Both the position numbers and the translations under genes were made by a program. 64,000 nucleotides of DNA from Mucilaginibacter sp. (GTDB taxonomy: Bacteria; Bacteroidota; Bacteroidia; Sphingobacteriales; Sphingobacteriaceae). The stretch spans positions 62,001 through 126,000 of the forward strand of contig NZ_JANYGQ010000022.1 of assembly GCF_025359345.1 (NCBI RefSeq). Direction: 5' to 3'. Shown piece by piece: positions 10,078 through 18,721 of the stretch. Below the pieces are notes generated by a model that worked only from the letters and a program-made list of their open reading frames with translations, did not search any database and was not told where the DNA came from. The stretch's first letter is position 1; the number at the start of each line of letters is the position of its first letter.

Positions 10078-10506
10078 ATGAGCATCACCATCAATCACCC
10101 TAAAAAAACCAATAACATGAAAGCTAGCTTTTTTATAGCCGCTTTTTGCCTGGTGGCATTGAGCATTTTTGTGGGCTGGATAAAATATCAGCGCAACAAT
10201 GGCGATATTTCTATATCTGTAAAAAACACCGACGACTACTATACCTACACTGCATCATTTGCCGAAGACGCAACCGGACGAGTGCAGGATTATATTAATT
10301 ACAGCATTGCGCCAAATGGCCTTTTCAAGTCGACTCATGACTATTTTAATGTCACCACCACCCTGGCCGATAAAACAAATTTCTATGTAAAAGAATCGCC
10401 TGGAGAACTGAAGATTGAGCTTGACAAACGCAGAAACTCAACTGCGTCATACCTGCGCATCAAAAAAATGTGCGACGGCATTAGCAATGTTTTAAAAGGG
10501 AAATGA
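10078..10506 (+). CDS. small membrane-anchored protein of unknown function
   Basis: 142 residues from the first ATG; an internal ATG at 10117 directly precedes the hydrophobic segment (SFFIAAFCLVALSIFVGWI) and may be the true start. A single N-terminal transmembrane helix or uncleaved signal is followed by a soluble domain of about 110 residues with strands in its first half and a C-terminal helix; I recognise no family. It is first of three same-strand genes behind a good promoter, but the 76-bp gap to the next gene leaves co-transcription unproven. Confidence 0.55.
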   Translation: MSITINHPKKTNNMKASFFIAAFCLVALSIFVGWIKYQRNNGDISISVKNTDDYYTYTASFAEDATGRVQDYINYSIAPNGLFKSTHDYFNVTTTLADKTNFYVKESPGELKIELDKRRNSTASYLRIKKMCDGISNVLKGK

Positions 10507-10582
10507 GGGAAAGTCTGAAGCCAGAAAAGACGAGAAAATAAAAAACGAATAAATTTATTACACATAACATAAAACCACGATC

Positions 10583-11005
10583 ATGAAAAAAGTCATTTTA
10601 ACACTATCATTATTAATAGGACTAACAGCTCTAACCTTTGCTCAGTGCGAAAAAACAGTGGAGCTTTCCTCATCAAAAACTAATCACCTCGACGAAAAAG
10701 GAACCATTACCCGCAGCGACGATGAAACCGCGGTTATCGACATCAGCAAAACAGCTGTAGATATCAGCGTTAACGGCGAGCATAAAATAACCGCCCCCAT
10801 AAAGTCAAATACCTGCAACTGGACCGTTCCGTTTAAAGAAGGCAAAACCGTAATAAAAGCTACTGCCGACCATGACGGACAGGACGAAAATATCACCATT
10901 ACCATTGAAGGTAAAGACGGAAAAGTTACCCTGCTGTTTGAAATGGAAAGCCAGCCGGGCGATAAGATAAAAGTTGGCATTGATAAGTTTATCGAGAAGG
11001 TATAA
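10583..11005 (+). CDS. exported 140-residue protein, tandem paralogue 1
   Basis: Signal peptide ending at TFA-QCEK, then about 120 residues of predicted beta structure with a lone N-terminal Cys and a second Cys near residue 76. It shares with the next gene the core ISKTAVDISVNG, the TNTC/SNTC-W motif, GKTVI and the DENxTxTIxGKxGK stretch, so the two arose by duplication. The function is unknown. The pair of cysteines could form a disulfide or a ligand site. The gap to the next gene is 29 bp. Confidence 0.65.
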   Translation: MKKVILTLSLLIGLTALTFAQCEKTVELSSSKTNHLDEKGTITRSDDETAVIDISKTAVDISVNGEHKITAPIKSNTCNWTVPFKEGKTVIKATADHDGQDENITITIEGKDGKVTLLFEMESQPGDKIKVGIDKFIEKV

Positions 11006-11034
11006 GCAGTCGATAATTTTCAATTATTATCAAC

Positions 11035-11457
11035 ATGAAAAAGATACTCTCCACATTGACACTACTGCTGGCTATTACCGGTACAAGCCTTGCGCAGTGC
11101 GGCAAAACCGCCTTGTTAACCTCAACCGCAACCGACCACGTGGATGCCACAGGTAAGTTAATACGATCTGAGAAAGAAACGGTACTGGTAGAAATAAGTA
11201 AAACGGCTGTTGATATTTCGGTAAATGGTCAGCACAGGATTAACGGCGTGATAAAAACAAACACTTGCGCATGGTCGCAATCTTATAAAACCGGTAAAAC
11301 TGTGATACATGCCGTTATAAAAAAGGACGGAAAAGACGAAAATGTAACACTCACCATCACTGGCAAAAACGGGAAAATAATCCTGGGATTCGTTATGGAA
11401 AGCGACCTTAACGACCAGGTAAAAATAACCGCTGATAAGTTTACTGCGAAAGTATAA
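11035..11457 (+). CDS. exported 140-residue protein, tandem paralogue 2
   Basis: Same length and layout as its upstream neighbour: signal peptide ending at SLA-QCGK, identical ISKTAVDISVNG core, and a conserved C-W pair in the middle. Differences are spread through the protein, so the duplication is not recent. A strong terminator follows immediately, closing the unit. Confidence 0.65.
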   Translation: MKKILSTLTLLLAITGTSLAQCGKTALLTSTATDHVDATGKLIRSEKETVLVEISKTAVDISVNGQHRINGVIKTNTCAWSQSYKTGKTVIHAVIKKDGKDENVTLTITGKNGKIILGFVMESDLNDQVKITADKFTAKV

Positions 11458-11463
11458 CGCAAC

Positions 11464-11499
11464 AAAAGGCCGGCAACGTTAAACGCTGCCGGCCTTTTT
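11464..11499 (+). terminator. bidirectional intrinsic terminator
   Basis: A 12-bp perfect stem (AAAAGGCCGGCA at 11464-11475 with TGCCGGCCTTTT at 11487-11498) with an 11-base loop lies between convergent genes. A-run and T-run allow termination in both directions. Confidence 0.9.
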
Positions 11500-11513
11500 A
11501 ATATTTGCAACAA

Positions 11514-11966
11514 TTACTGTTTGTACAATTTACAATTAAACTTCCCTTCGGTTACGGTGCCAACATGCCCGCTTGGGTCGGGACCGCTAAACTGGAAAGT
11601 ACCTGCCACCATGGTATCAGTAAGCGAGGTAATGGTAACTGTGCCGGTTGAGGCAATATAAGTATATTGAAAATCAGCTTTTGTTGAATAGCTCATGATA
11701 GCCTCGTCCTTAGCGGCATCAAAAGTGCCAACCTTAGCACCCATAACCATTATAGATAGCCCTTCGGTACCAAAGGCCCCCATTATTTGCAACGTCTGTT
11801 CGCTAACAATATAATCGGTTACCGGTGTTAAAGTACTTTTGGCTGTACCGTTAATTTTTAACGAAATACTGATAGCGTTTGATGGTGTTATGCTGCTTTT
11901 TTTGCAGGAGTTTAGCGCAACTGCGCAAATGAATAGCAATAATAATGCGGGTAAAAATTTCTTCAT
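11514..11966 (-). CDS. small lipoprotein of unknown function
   Basis: 150 residues from the ATG at 11966, chosen because it directly precedes the signal (MKKFLPALLLLFICAVALNSC) with a lipobox LNSC; the longer in-frame start at 12032 would place 22 residues before it. The mature domain is a beta-rich fold of about 125 residues resembling lipocalin-like Bacteroidota lipoproteins, but I cannot assign a family. A -7-like TACTTTTG lies at 11989-11996 on this strand, 23 bp before the start. Confidence 0.62.
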   Translation of the reverse strand: MKKFLPALLLLFICAVALNSCKKSSITPSNAISISLKINGTAKSTLTPVTDYIVSEQTLQIMGAFGTEGLSIMVMGAKVGTFDAAKDEAIMSYSTKADFQYTYIASTGTVTITSLTDTMVAGTFQFSGPDPSGHVGTVTEGKFNCKLYKQ

Positions 11967-12045
11967 TGTTTTAAGATTTAGTCCACCGCAAAAGTATGAA
12001 AATACTTTATATTTAGTAATTAAATTTACCAAAAGTAAATATTTA

Positions 12046-12183
12046 TTATTTTGAAGAAACTATGCGCCCGTTTTCATCCAATGTTTCGATAACCGGTTGA
12101 TTTTGTTTATTGATGTAGATATTAAGCCTGGGCTTACCGCTGGCATCGTTTAAAAACAGGCCTACTTCACCTTTTGTGTTTTT
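12046..12183 (-). pseudogene. possible gene remnant directly after holA
   Basis: Reading on in frame after the holA stop gives 45 sense codons to the TAA at 12046-12048. The product looks protein-like, with segments GLFLNDASGKPRLNIYIN and QPVIETLDENGRIV; this GKPR...I-I-LDE-G pattern resembles the tail of small Bacteroidota exported proteins. There is no start codon, so this is either a decayed fragment or chance. The in-frame position after holA is probably coincidental. Confidence 0.3.
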
Positions 12184-13206
12184 TCAATGCAAAATCTTAA
12201 ACACCAATTCCTTCATCAGCCCGCCATGGTCGGTATTGGAGTCAACACCTTTACTTTTTAAATCGTATTCGCGCAGGTAGCTGATGATTTGCATGGTTTT
12301 GCCGTAATTAAAGCTGCGGGCTGCCTGCTCATAGTCCTTTATAAAATATGGACTAACGCCCAGTTCCCTGGCGAGCGTCTGCGGGGATTTGTCCTTTATA
12401 TAATGATAAGTGAGCACCTTGCTAAAAAAATTATTCAGGTTGCCGAGCGCCAATACAATGGGGTTTGCTTTTGGGTTTGCCTCAAAATAATTGATTATCT
12501 GGTTAGCTTTAAGGGCATCTTTACGACCAAGGGCTGCCTGCAGTTCAAAAACGTTGTATTCTTTACTGATGCCGATGTTGTCGTGGATATGCTTTAGCGT
12601 GATTTCCTGCCCGGCCTGCACGTTCAGCATCAGCTTTTCCAGTTCGTTTGATATTTTCGACAGGTCGTTACCCAGGTATTCCGACAACATCAGCGAGGCC
12701 TGCGGGTTTATCTTGTAACCTTTTTCGGCTACGAAACCTTCAATCCATGCCGGTATCTTACTGTCATACAAAGCAGCCGACTCAAAAATGAGCCCATTTT
12801 TTTCAATGGCCTTATAAGTTTTTTTTCGTTTATCAAATTTGCCGTATTTATAGCAAAACACCAGTATGGTGCTCGGCAGCGGGTTCTCCAGGTAGCTAAG
12901 CAAGGGGTTTATGCTTTTTTTATCAGCATCGTCGCTGCCCCACTTCATATCCTGGGCCTCTTTTACCAAAACCACCTGGTAGTCGGCCATCATGGGGTAA
13001 CGTTTCGACGCGCCCAGCACCGTCATTATATCGGTATCCTTGCCATACAAAACGGTTTGGTTAAAGCCTTTTTCGGCCTCAGATAGTAACTTGCGTTCCA
13101 CGTATTCGCCCACCAGATCAATAAAATAAGGCTCCTCGCCGTGTAGTAAATAAACAGGCTTGTACTTTTTATTTTTAAGATCCTTAATAATATCTGCGGC
13201 GCTCAT
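12184..13206 (-). CDS. holA: DNA polymerase III subunit delta
   Basis: 340 residues from the ATG at 13206, a start placed just before SAADIIKDLKNKKYKPVYLLHGEEPYFID, the typical delta opening; the frame to 13278 upstream is not protein-like. Delta opens the beta sliding-clamp ring as part of the clamp loader. Seen here: the N-terminal Rossmann-like domain with the YLLHGEEPYFID motif, the middle LSEYLGNDLSKISNELEKL helix characteristic of domain II/III, and a C-terminal helical collar (about 210-340). The length is normal for the family. The gene stands alone on this strand. Confidence 0.92.
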   Translation of the reverse strand: MSAADIIKDLKNKKYKPVYLLHGEEPYFIDLVGEYVERKLLSEAEKGFNQTVLYGKDTDIMTVLGASKRYPMMADYQVVLVKEAQDMKWGSDDADKKSINPLLSYLENPLPSTILVFCYKYGKFDKRKKTYKAIEKNGLIFESAALYDSKIPAWIEGFVAEKGYKINPQASLMLSEYLGNDLSKISNELEKLMLNVQAGQEITLKHIHDNIGISKEYNVFELQAALGRKDALKANQIINYFEANPKANPIVLALGNLNNFFSKVLTYHYIKDKSPQTLARELGVSPYFIKDYEQAARSFNYGKTMQIISYLREYDLKSKGVDSNTDHGGLMKELVFKILH

Positions 13207-13348
13207 ATCAGGGTGCAAAATAGTGATTTTTGGTGAGTGGTGAGCGGAGAATTGTGAATGGTTATAACAACTACTCACTTAATCAACTTAATCAACTACT
13301 AACCAATTCAAATTAGGATTCTCCTCATAAAATAACCATTTTCGCAGT

Positions 13349-13807
13349 ATGGACTTGCTGTTGCCGCTTAATCTCCCGCCCTATCCATTCAAAATAACCG
13401 ATGCTAACGGACAGCTAACATTGTTTGATGTTATCAGGAAGCGGGACATTATTATCACTCCCGAAGAATGGGTGCGCCAGCATTTTGTACAGTATTTAAT
13501 CAATCAAAAAAACTACCCCAAATCGCTTATTAAGCTTGAGGGTGGTCATAAACTGCATGGCATGGCCAAGCGTACCGACATTGTGGTTTATAATCCCGCC
13601 GGCGAAAAAATTTTATTAGTTGAGTGCAAGGCCCCGTCAATAACCATCGATCAAAAAACCTTCGACCAGGTGGCCCGGTATAATATGGTGCACAAAGTAA
13701 AGCTGCTGGCGATTACCAACGGGCTGCAGCATTATTACTGCGTTATTAATTTCGAAGAAAGAGATTATAAATTTATCGAAGAAATGCCGTTTTACGCGAC
13801 ACTATGA
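13349..13807 (+). CDS. HsdR N-terminal domain protein (restriction-like nuclease fold)
   Basis: 152 residues. The whole protein corresponds to the type I restriction HsdR-N domain (HSDR_N_2): an N-terminal RKxxIxxxPEEWVRQHF helix and a PD-(D/E)XK-type core with D71-I-V and the V-E-C-K motif (LVECKAPSI). No helicase part, HsdS or HsdM is nearby, so this is the standalone form common in Bacteroidota rather than a restriction system; its role is unknown. The last 16 bp overlap the 3' end of the convergent histidine kinase. Confidence 0.78.
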   Translation: MDLLLPLNLPPYPFKITDANGQLTLFDVIRKRDIIITPEEWVRQHFVQYLINQKNYPKSLIKLEGGHKLHGMAKRTDIVVYNPAGEKILLVECKAPSITIDQKTFDQVARYNMVHKVKLLAITNGLQHYYCVINFEERDYKFIEEMPFYATL

Positions 13808-15609
13808 CCGGCATCAGCAAAAACCAGGTTCTGAATTTTTTCCATCAGCTCTTCCGGCTTAAATGGCTTTGAAACGTAGTCATTCATACCAGCGTTTAAC
13901 ACCTGCTCTTCAATATCCAACAGTGCTGCAGCAGTTAATGCAATAATAGGCACGTTTGCTTTTTTGGGATTTGGCAGCTTCCTGATACCCATCGACGCAT
14001 CAAAACCATTCATTACCGGCATTTGCAAATCCATTAATATAATGTCGAAATCGCCATTCTGGAAAGTTTCAATTGCTTTCTCCCCGTTTTCGGCAATGGT
14101 AGGCGCAATTTTCCATTTGGATAATAGTTTTTTCATCAGCAATACATTCACCGGGTTATCTTCGGCGATTAATATGCGCAGATTGCTTAGGCTGTCGGTA
14201 TTTTGCAACAGCGGATGTTTGTCGCCAACTTCGTTGATATTTGCGTTTGATACCTGGAACTCCATATTAAACGAAAACTCCGAACCCTCGCCTACCTTAC
14301 TTGATACGTGCATGTGCAGCCCCTGCAGTTCGAGCAGGCGTTTTACAATTGCAAGACCCATACCTGTACCGCCATACTGACGCGTTGTAGTTATTGATTC
14401 CTGGGTGAAGGGCTCAAAAATGCTTTGCAGGTTATTCTTGTCAATGCCGATACCGGTATCTTTAACGGTAAAGGTGATTCTTAATTTATTGTTACGGTCT
14501 TCGTAGCAAAACGCCTTCACATAAATGCTACCATCGCGGGTAAATTTAATAGCGTTGCTTACAAGATTAAACAGTATTTGTGTAAGCCGGGTGGGATCGC
14601 CAAAAAGCACCCTTTTTTGAAGCACGGGGTCTATTTTTAAAGTAAATGACAGTCCTTTTTCTTCCGCCTTTAGCTTTTGTGCACCGCAAATATTTTGCAT
14701 TAAATCAACAAAGTTAAATTTCACGGTCTCGAAAATCACCTTGCCTGCCTCTATCTTGTTAAAATCAAGCACATCGTTTACGATAGATTGCAGGTTATTT
14801 GCCGAGGATTTCAGTACGTTAAGATTTTCCTTTTGATCGGGCCGCGGGTTAGCCATAATCATGAGGTTGCTCATCCCTATTATTGCATTCAGGGGGGTGC
14901 GGATCTCGTGCGACATGGTAGCCAAAAACTCTGATTTTACCTGTGATGATTTTTCGGCTTTGCTTATTGCCAGTTCCAATTTGGCGTTCAGCACCGCCTG
15001 GTCCTCGCTGGTTTGCTTAAGCTCCTTGATGTTTTTCAAGAATGCACTGTAAAAATGGCTGTGGATATAAATGATAATAATAAAGTTGGCAAACATACTG
15101 ATGATGATTGTCGACTGGTCAAGTTCCTCGGGCCTTAGTGGGATAAAGTAGCTTTGATTATAGTTTAAAACATAAAAGGCAAGTACCGGAATAATATTAA
15201 GTAACGAATACCCTAACCCGGCACGTTGCCCAAGCATGTAATAACTAAACAACAGCACCAGCAAAATAACCTGTATGGTAATAATATCAACCTTTTGAAT
15301 GGTAATAAAAACATTGGATAAATTTATCAACGTTGCAATTATCAGCAACGCATGTGATATCACCCGCCATTCAGGTTTATAAGTAAGGTATTTAAACAGG
15401 CATACAACGCAAAAAAAAACGATTGCTGCAGTAACCGTTAAAAACTCAAGGTGTTGAAAATAAACGCTTAGAAACAAGCCGGCTACAACTACCATCACTA
15501 TCCAAAGGCCATAATAAAGCAGGCGGATACGAGCCTGGTCGAGGATGGATTGTTCGGTCGAGAGTATGTTGGATAAGGAAAAGTTAAAAAAGCCTGCGTC
15601 CTTGCTCAT
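13792..15609 (-). CDS. hybrid sensor histidine kinase / response regulator
   Basis: 605 residues. Six predicted membrane helices (about 30-52, 55-77, 82-103, 108-127, 131-150, 165-190), a short coiled coil, HisKA with H234 in an MSHEIRTPLNA motif, HATPase_c (about 345-455, with the GTGMGLAIV G-box) and a C-terminal receiver (about 475-600) with phosphoacceptor D527 and the conserved Lys in SKPF. Such proteins autophosphorylate and pass phosphate to the fused receiver and then to a separate partner. No output regulator is adjacent, so the pathway is unknown. Confidence 0.9.
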   Translation of the reverse strand: MSKDAGFFNFSLSNILSTEQSILDQARIRLLYYGLWIVMVVVAGLFLSVYFQHLEFLTVTAAIVFFCVVCLFKYLTYKPEWRVISHALLIIATLINLSNVFITIQKVDIITIQVILLVLLFSYYMLGQRAGLGYSLLNIIPVLAFYVLNYNQSYFIPLRPEELDQSTIIISMFANFIIIIYIHSHFYSAFLKNIKELKQTSEDQAVLNAKLELAISKAEKSSQVKSEFLATMSHEIRTPLNAIIGMSNLMIMANPRPDQKENLNVLKSSANNLQSIVNDVLDFNKIEAGKVIFETVKFNFVDLMQNICGAQKLKAEEKGLSFTLKIDPVLQKRVLFGDPTRLTQILFNLVSNAIKFTRDGSIYVKAFCYEDRNNKLRITFTVKDTGIGIDKNNLQSIFEPFTQESITTTRQYGGTGMGLAIVKRLLELQGLHMHVSSKVGEGSEFSFNMEFQVSNANINEVGDKHPLLQNTDSLSNLRILIAEDNPVNVLLMKKLLSKWKIAPTIAENGEKAIETFQNGDFDIILMDLQMPVMNGFDASMGIRKLPNPKKANVPIIALTAAALLDIEEQVLNAGMNDYVSKPFKPEELMEKIQNLVFADAGHSVA

Positions 15610-15716
15610 TAATGTAGCACTAATCTGTTAAAGTTGCCTATAAAATTCAATATTAGCAAGAGGTGTAGAAAAGTAAACCCCCTGCTCATCATAATTTATC
15701 GCAAACAGATATGCAA

Positions 15717-18374
15717 TTAGCAAGCCAAAGCTGTCAAGCCTTCTTCAATTATATTCAACTTGGCTTCCGCATCGGCCTTTTTCTTTAACTCAACCTCAAT
15801 AATCTCGGGTTTTGCATTAGCCATAAAGCGCTCATTACCTAACTTTGAGTTAACCGCCTTTAAAAACCCAGTCAAATAATCCTTCTCTTTTTGCAGTCTT
15901 GCACACTCTTCAACCGGGTCTATTTTCTCCTCCAAAGGCACGTAAAACTCATCAGTTGAGACCATAAAGCCCGCAGCCTGTGCCAGCTTGTCGCTAACAA
16001 AATCGAGCGCGTTGGTGTTGGCGAGTTTAGTTATAATTAATTCATAACCTTTATAATCAACCTGCGAGTTTGCTTTAACCGAAAGACCCAATTTTTCTTT
16101 TGGTGATATTTGTTTTGCATTACGAATGTTGCGCACCTGTGTTATAATTTGTTTCACAATTTCCACCTCGTCAAGCAGACGTGTATTTATTTGCCCACCT
16201 TTCGGTAATTGGGCAACTATACAACAATCAAGTTCCTGCCGCGCCCCAAATAAGTCGTCGTGCCACAGCTCTTCGGTAATAAATGGCATAAACGGGTGCA
16301 ATATTTTTAAGATATTTTCGAAAAACCGAACAGTGGCCGAATAGGTTTCACTATCGATAGCTTGTTTTTCAACATCTTGCTGGTAAGCCGGCTTAACCAT
16401 CTCAAGGTACCAGGCACAGAAGTCGTCCCATACTAATTTATAGGTGCTCATCAGAGCCTCCGAAAGACGGAATTGTGTAAAGTTGCCTTCTATCTCCGTT
16501 AAGGCCTGGTTGAAACGGCTTTCAAACCACTCAATGGCAACAGCATTTGCGCTTTCAAGCTTTTCGTCAACCTCCCAGCCTTTAACCAGTTTAAATGCGT
16601 TCCATATTTTGTTGGCGAAATTCCTGCCTTGCTCGCAGTAACTTTCATCAAACATCAAGTCGTTACCCGCAGGCGAACAAAGCAGCATCCCTACCCTAAC
16701 ACCGTCAGCGCCAAACTTTTCTATCAATGCCAGCGGGTCCGGCGAGTTGCCTAACGATTTCGACATTTTCCGACCAAGCTTGTCCCTAACTATGCCGGTT
16801 AAATAAACGTTTTTAAACGGTGCCTCACCCCTAAACTCATGCCCGGCCATAATCATCCTGGCTACCCAGAAGAACAGTATCTCTGGCGCAGTAACCAAAT
16901 CGTTAGTAGGGTAATAATAGTTGATATCGGCATTGTTTGGATCCTTAAAACCATCAAATACCGATATCGGCCACAGCCAGGCCGAAAACCACGTATCGAC
17001 TACATCCTCCTCCTGCACCAATTCATCTATGCTAATTCCGTGACTCTTGGTTTTTGCTTCCTCAAATGCTTCTTCCTTGCTTTTGGCAATTACAAATTGG
17101 CCGTTTGGTAGGTACCAGGCAGGTATTCGCTGTCCCCACCAAAGCTGGCGGCTTATACACCAATCCTTCACGTTTTCCATCCAGTAACGGTAGGTATTGG
17201 TAAACTTGTCAGGTATTAGCTTTATTTCGCCTTTCAGCACATAGTCCAAAGCAGGCTGCGCCATTTCGGTCATTTTGCAAAACCACTGCATAGATAGCTT
17301 TGGCTCAATAACCGCATCCGTACGTTCCGAAAATCCAATTTGCGATTTGTAGTCTTCAATCTTATCTAAATAACCATCAGCCTCAAGCAGCGCCGCTATT
17401 TTTTTACGGGCGGCAAAACGGTCTTCGCCAACTAATATCTGCGCCTTTTCGTTCAAGGTGCCATCGTCATTCAAAATATCGATAACTGGCAGGTTATGCT
17501 TTTGGCCAAGCTCGTAGTCATTCAAATCGTGCGCAGGGGTTACCTTTAAACATCCGGTACCAAAATCCATGGTAACGTATTCATCCAGGATAACCGGTAT
17601 TTCCCTGTTAATTAACGGAATCAATACTTTTTTTCCGTGCAAATAAAAATATCGCTCATCATTGGGGTTGATACAGATAGCCGCATCAGCCATAATGGTT
17701 TCAGGACGAGTCGTTGCTATTGTTAAGTAATCCGGACTCGAGACTTCAGACTCAGAACTTACGACTTTATAACGTATATAATAAAGCTTCTGATTAACTT
17801 CTTTACGTATAACCTCTTCATCACTTACCGCAGTTTTCCCCTGCGGGTCCCAGTTTACCATACGAACTCCGCGGTAAATCAGGCCTTTTTTATATAGGTG
17901 GATAAAAGTATCGATTACCGCTTCCGACAGGTCATCCTCCAAAGTAAAGCGCGTTCGGTCCCAATCACATGATGCACCAAGTTTTTTTAACTGATCGAGG
18001 ATGATGCCACCGTATTTTTCTTTCCACTCCCAGGCATAAGCCAAAAACTCCTCGCGGGTAAGGTCTTTTTTGCTGATACCGCGCTCTTTCAGCATAGCAA
18101 CAACCTTTGCTTCTGTGGCAATGCTGGCATGGTCGGTACCCGGTACCCAGCATGCGTTTTTGCCTTTCATACGCGCGCGGCGAACCAGTACATCCTGTAT
18201 GGTATTGTTTAACATATGCCCCATGTGCAGCACACCTGTTACATTTGGCGGAGGGATAACAACAGTATAAGGTTCGCGTTCATCAGGCACCGATTTAAAA
18301 AAATCGTGCTTTAACCAGTAGCTGTACCATTTTTCTTCAGTCTCTTGCGGCAGGTATGTTTTAGAAATACTCAT
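15717..18374 (-). CDS. valS: valyl-tRNA synthetase
   Basis: 885 residues from the ATG at 18374; the frame running on to 18518 passes through intergenic repeats and is not coding. Class I signature motifs are visible: HMGH at 50-53 (HIGH equivalent) in PPPNVTGVLHMGHM, and KMSKS at 536-540. The editing domain (TTRPET, with GTGCLKVTPAHD) lies between them, the anticodon-binding domain follows, and a C-terminal coiled coil typical of ValRS ends the protein. It charges tRNA-Val with valine. No T-box or similar leader is seen. Confidence 0.96.
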   Translation of the reverse strand: MSISKTYLPQETEEKWYSYWLKHDFFKSVPDEREPYTVVIPPPNVTGVLHMGHMLNNTIQDVLVRRARMKGKNACWVPGTDHASIATEAKVVAMLKERGISKKDLTREEFLAYAWEWKEKYGGIILDQLKKLGASCDWDRTRFTLEDDLSEAVIDTFIHLYKKGLIYRGVRMVNWDPQGKTAVSDEEVIRKEVNQKLYYIRYKVVSSESEVSSPDYLTIATTRPETIMADAAICINPNDERYFYLHGKKVLIPLINREIPVILDEYVTMDFGTGCLKVTPAHDLNDYELGQKHNLPVIDILNDDGTLNEKAQILVGEDRFAARKKIAALLEADGYLDKIEDYKSQIGFSERTDAVIEPKLSMQWFCKMTEMAQPALDYVLKGEIKLIPDKFTNTYRYWMENVKDWCISRQLWWGQRIPAWYLPNGQFVIAKSKEEAFEEAKTKSHGISIDELVQEEDVVDTWFSAWLWPISVFDGFKDPNNADINYYYPTNDLVTAPEILFFWVARMIMAGHEFRGEAPFKNVYLTGIVRDKLGRKMSKSLGNSPDPLALIEKFGADGVRVGMLLCSPAGNDLMFDESYCEQGRNFANKIWNAFKLVKGWEVDEKLESANAVAIEWFESRFNQALTEIEGNFTQFRLSEALMSTYKLVWDDFCAWYLEMVKPAYQQDVEKQAIDSETYSATVRFFENILKILHPFMPFITEELWHDDLFGARQELDCCIVAQLPKGGQINTRLLDEVEIVKQIITQVRNIRNAKQISPKEKLGLSVKANSQVDYKGYELIITKLANTNALDFVSDKLAQAAGFMVSTDEFYVPLEEKIDPVEECARLQKEKDYLTGFLKAVNSKLGNERFMANAKPEIIEVELKKKADAEAKLNIIEEGLTALAC

Positions 18375-18393
18375 AGGGTGCAAATTTAAAAAA

Positions 18394-18504
18394 GAAAGTC
18401 CATAGTCGATAGACCATAGACCATAGTTTTTACCGGAAAGTATATCAAAGCGCCGTAAAGTAGCATTACCGCTATTCCGTGCGCTCCTATGGTCTATGGA
18501 CTTC
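18394..18504. repeat. intergenic inverted repeat, CCATAGTCTAT-type words
   Basis: Left arm 18394-18426 is built from repeated CCATAG/CTATGG words and right arm 18487-18504 is its approximate reverse complement. A related 23-bp piece is at 20804-20826. The rest of the 346-bp gap up to 18721 shows nothing else that I can support. Confidence 0.6.
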
Positions 18505-18721
18505 TTCCCTTCCGCCACAATATTTTTACAATTAAAAAGTTTAATCTATAAACAACGCCAAATGTTCGCTAAAACACTGCATTTACACCGTTTTTTATTG
18601 GAAATACTCAAAAGAGCGCGATCATCTTTTTTGATAAAATGGTTTAATAAGTAGCCATCCCCCCTGCCGGCTTGCAGCCTTGCTTCGTAATTTATTAACT
18701 TTAGTTTTTCAGTAACTGATT

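Noticed and set aside
13349..13807. Type I restriction system
   Set aside because: Only the HsdR N-terminal domain is present; no helicase, methylase or specificity subunit is nearby.
18375..18518. N-terminal extension of valS
   Set aside because: It reads through an intergenic inverted repeat; the standard ValRS opening starts at 18374.
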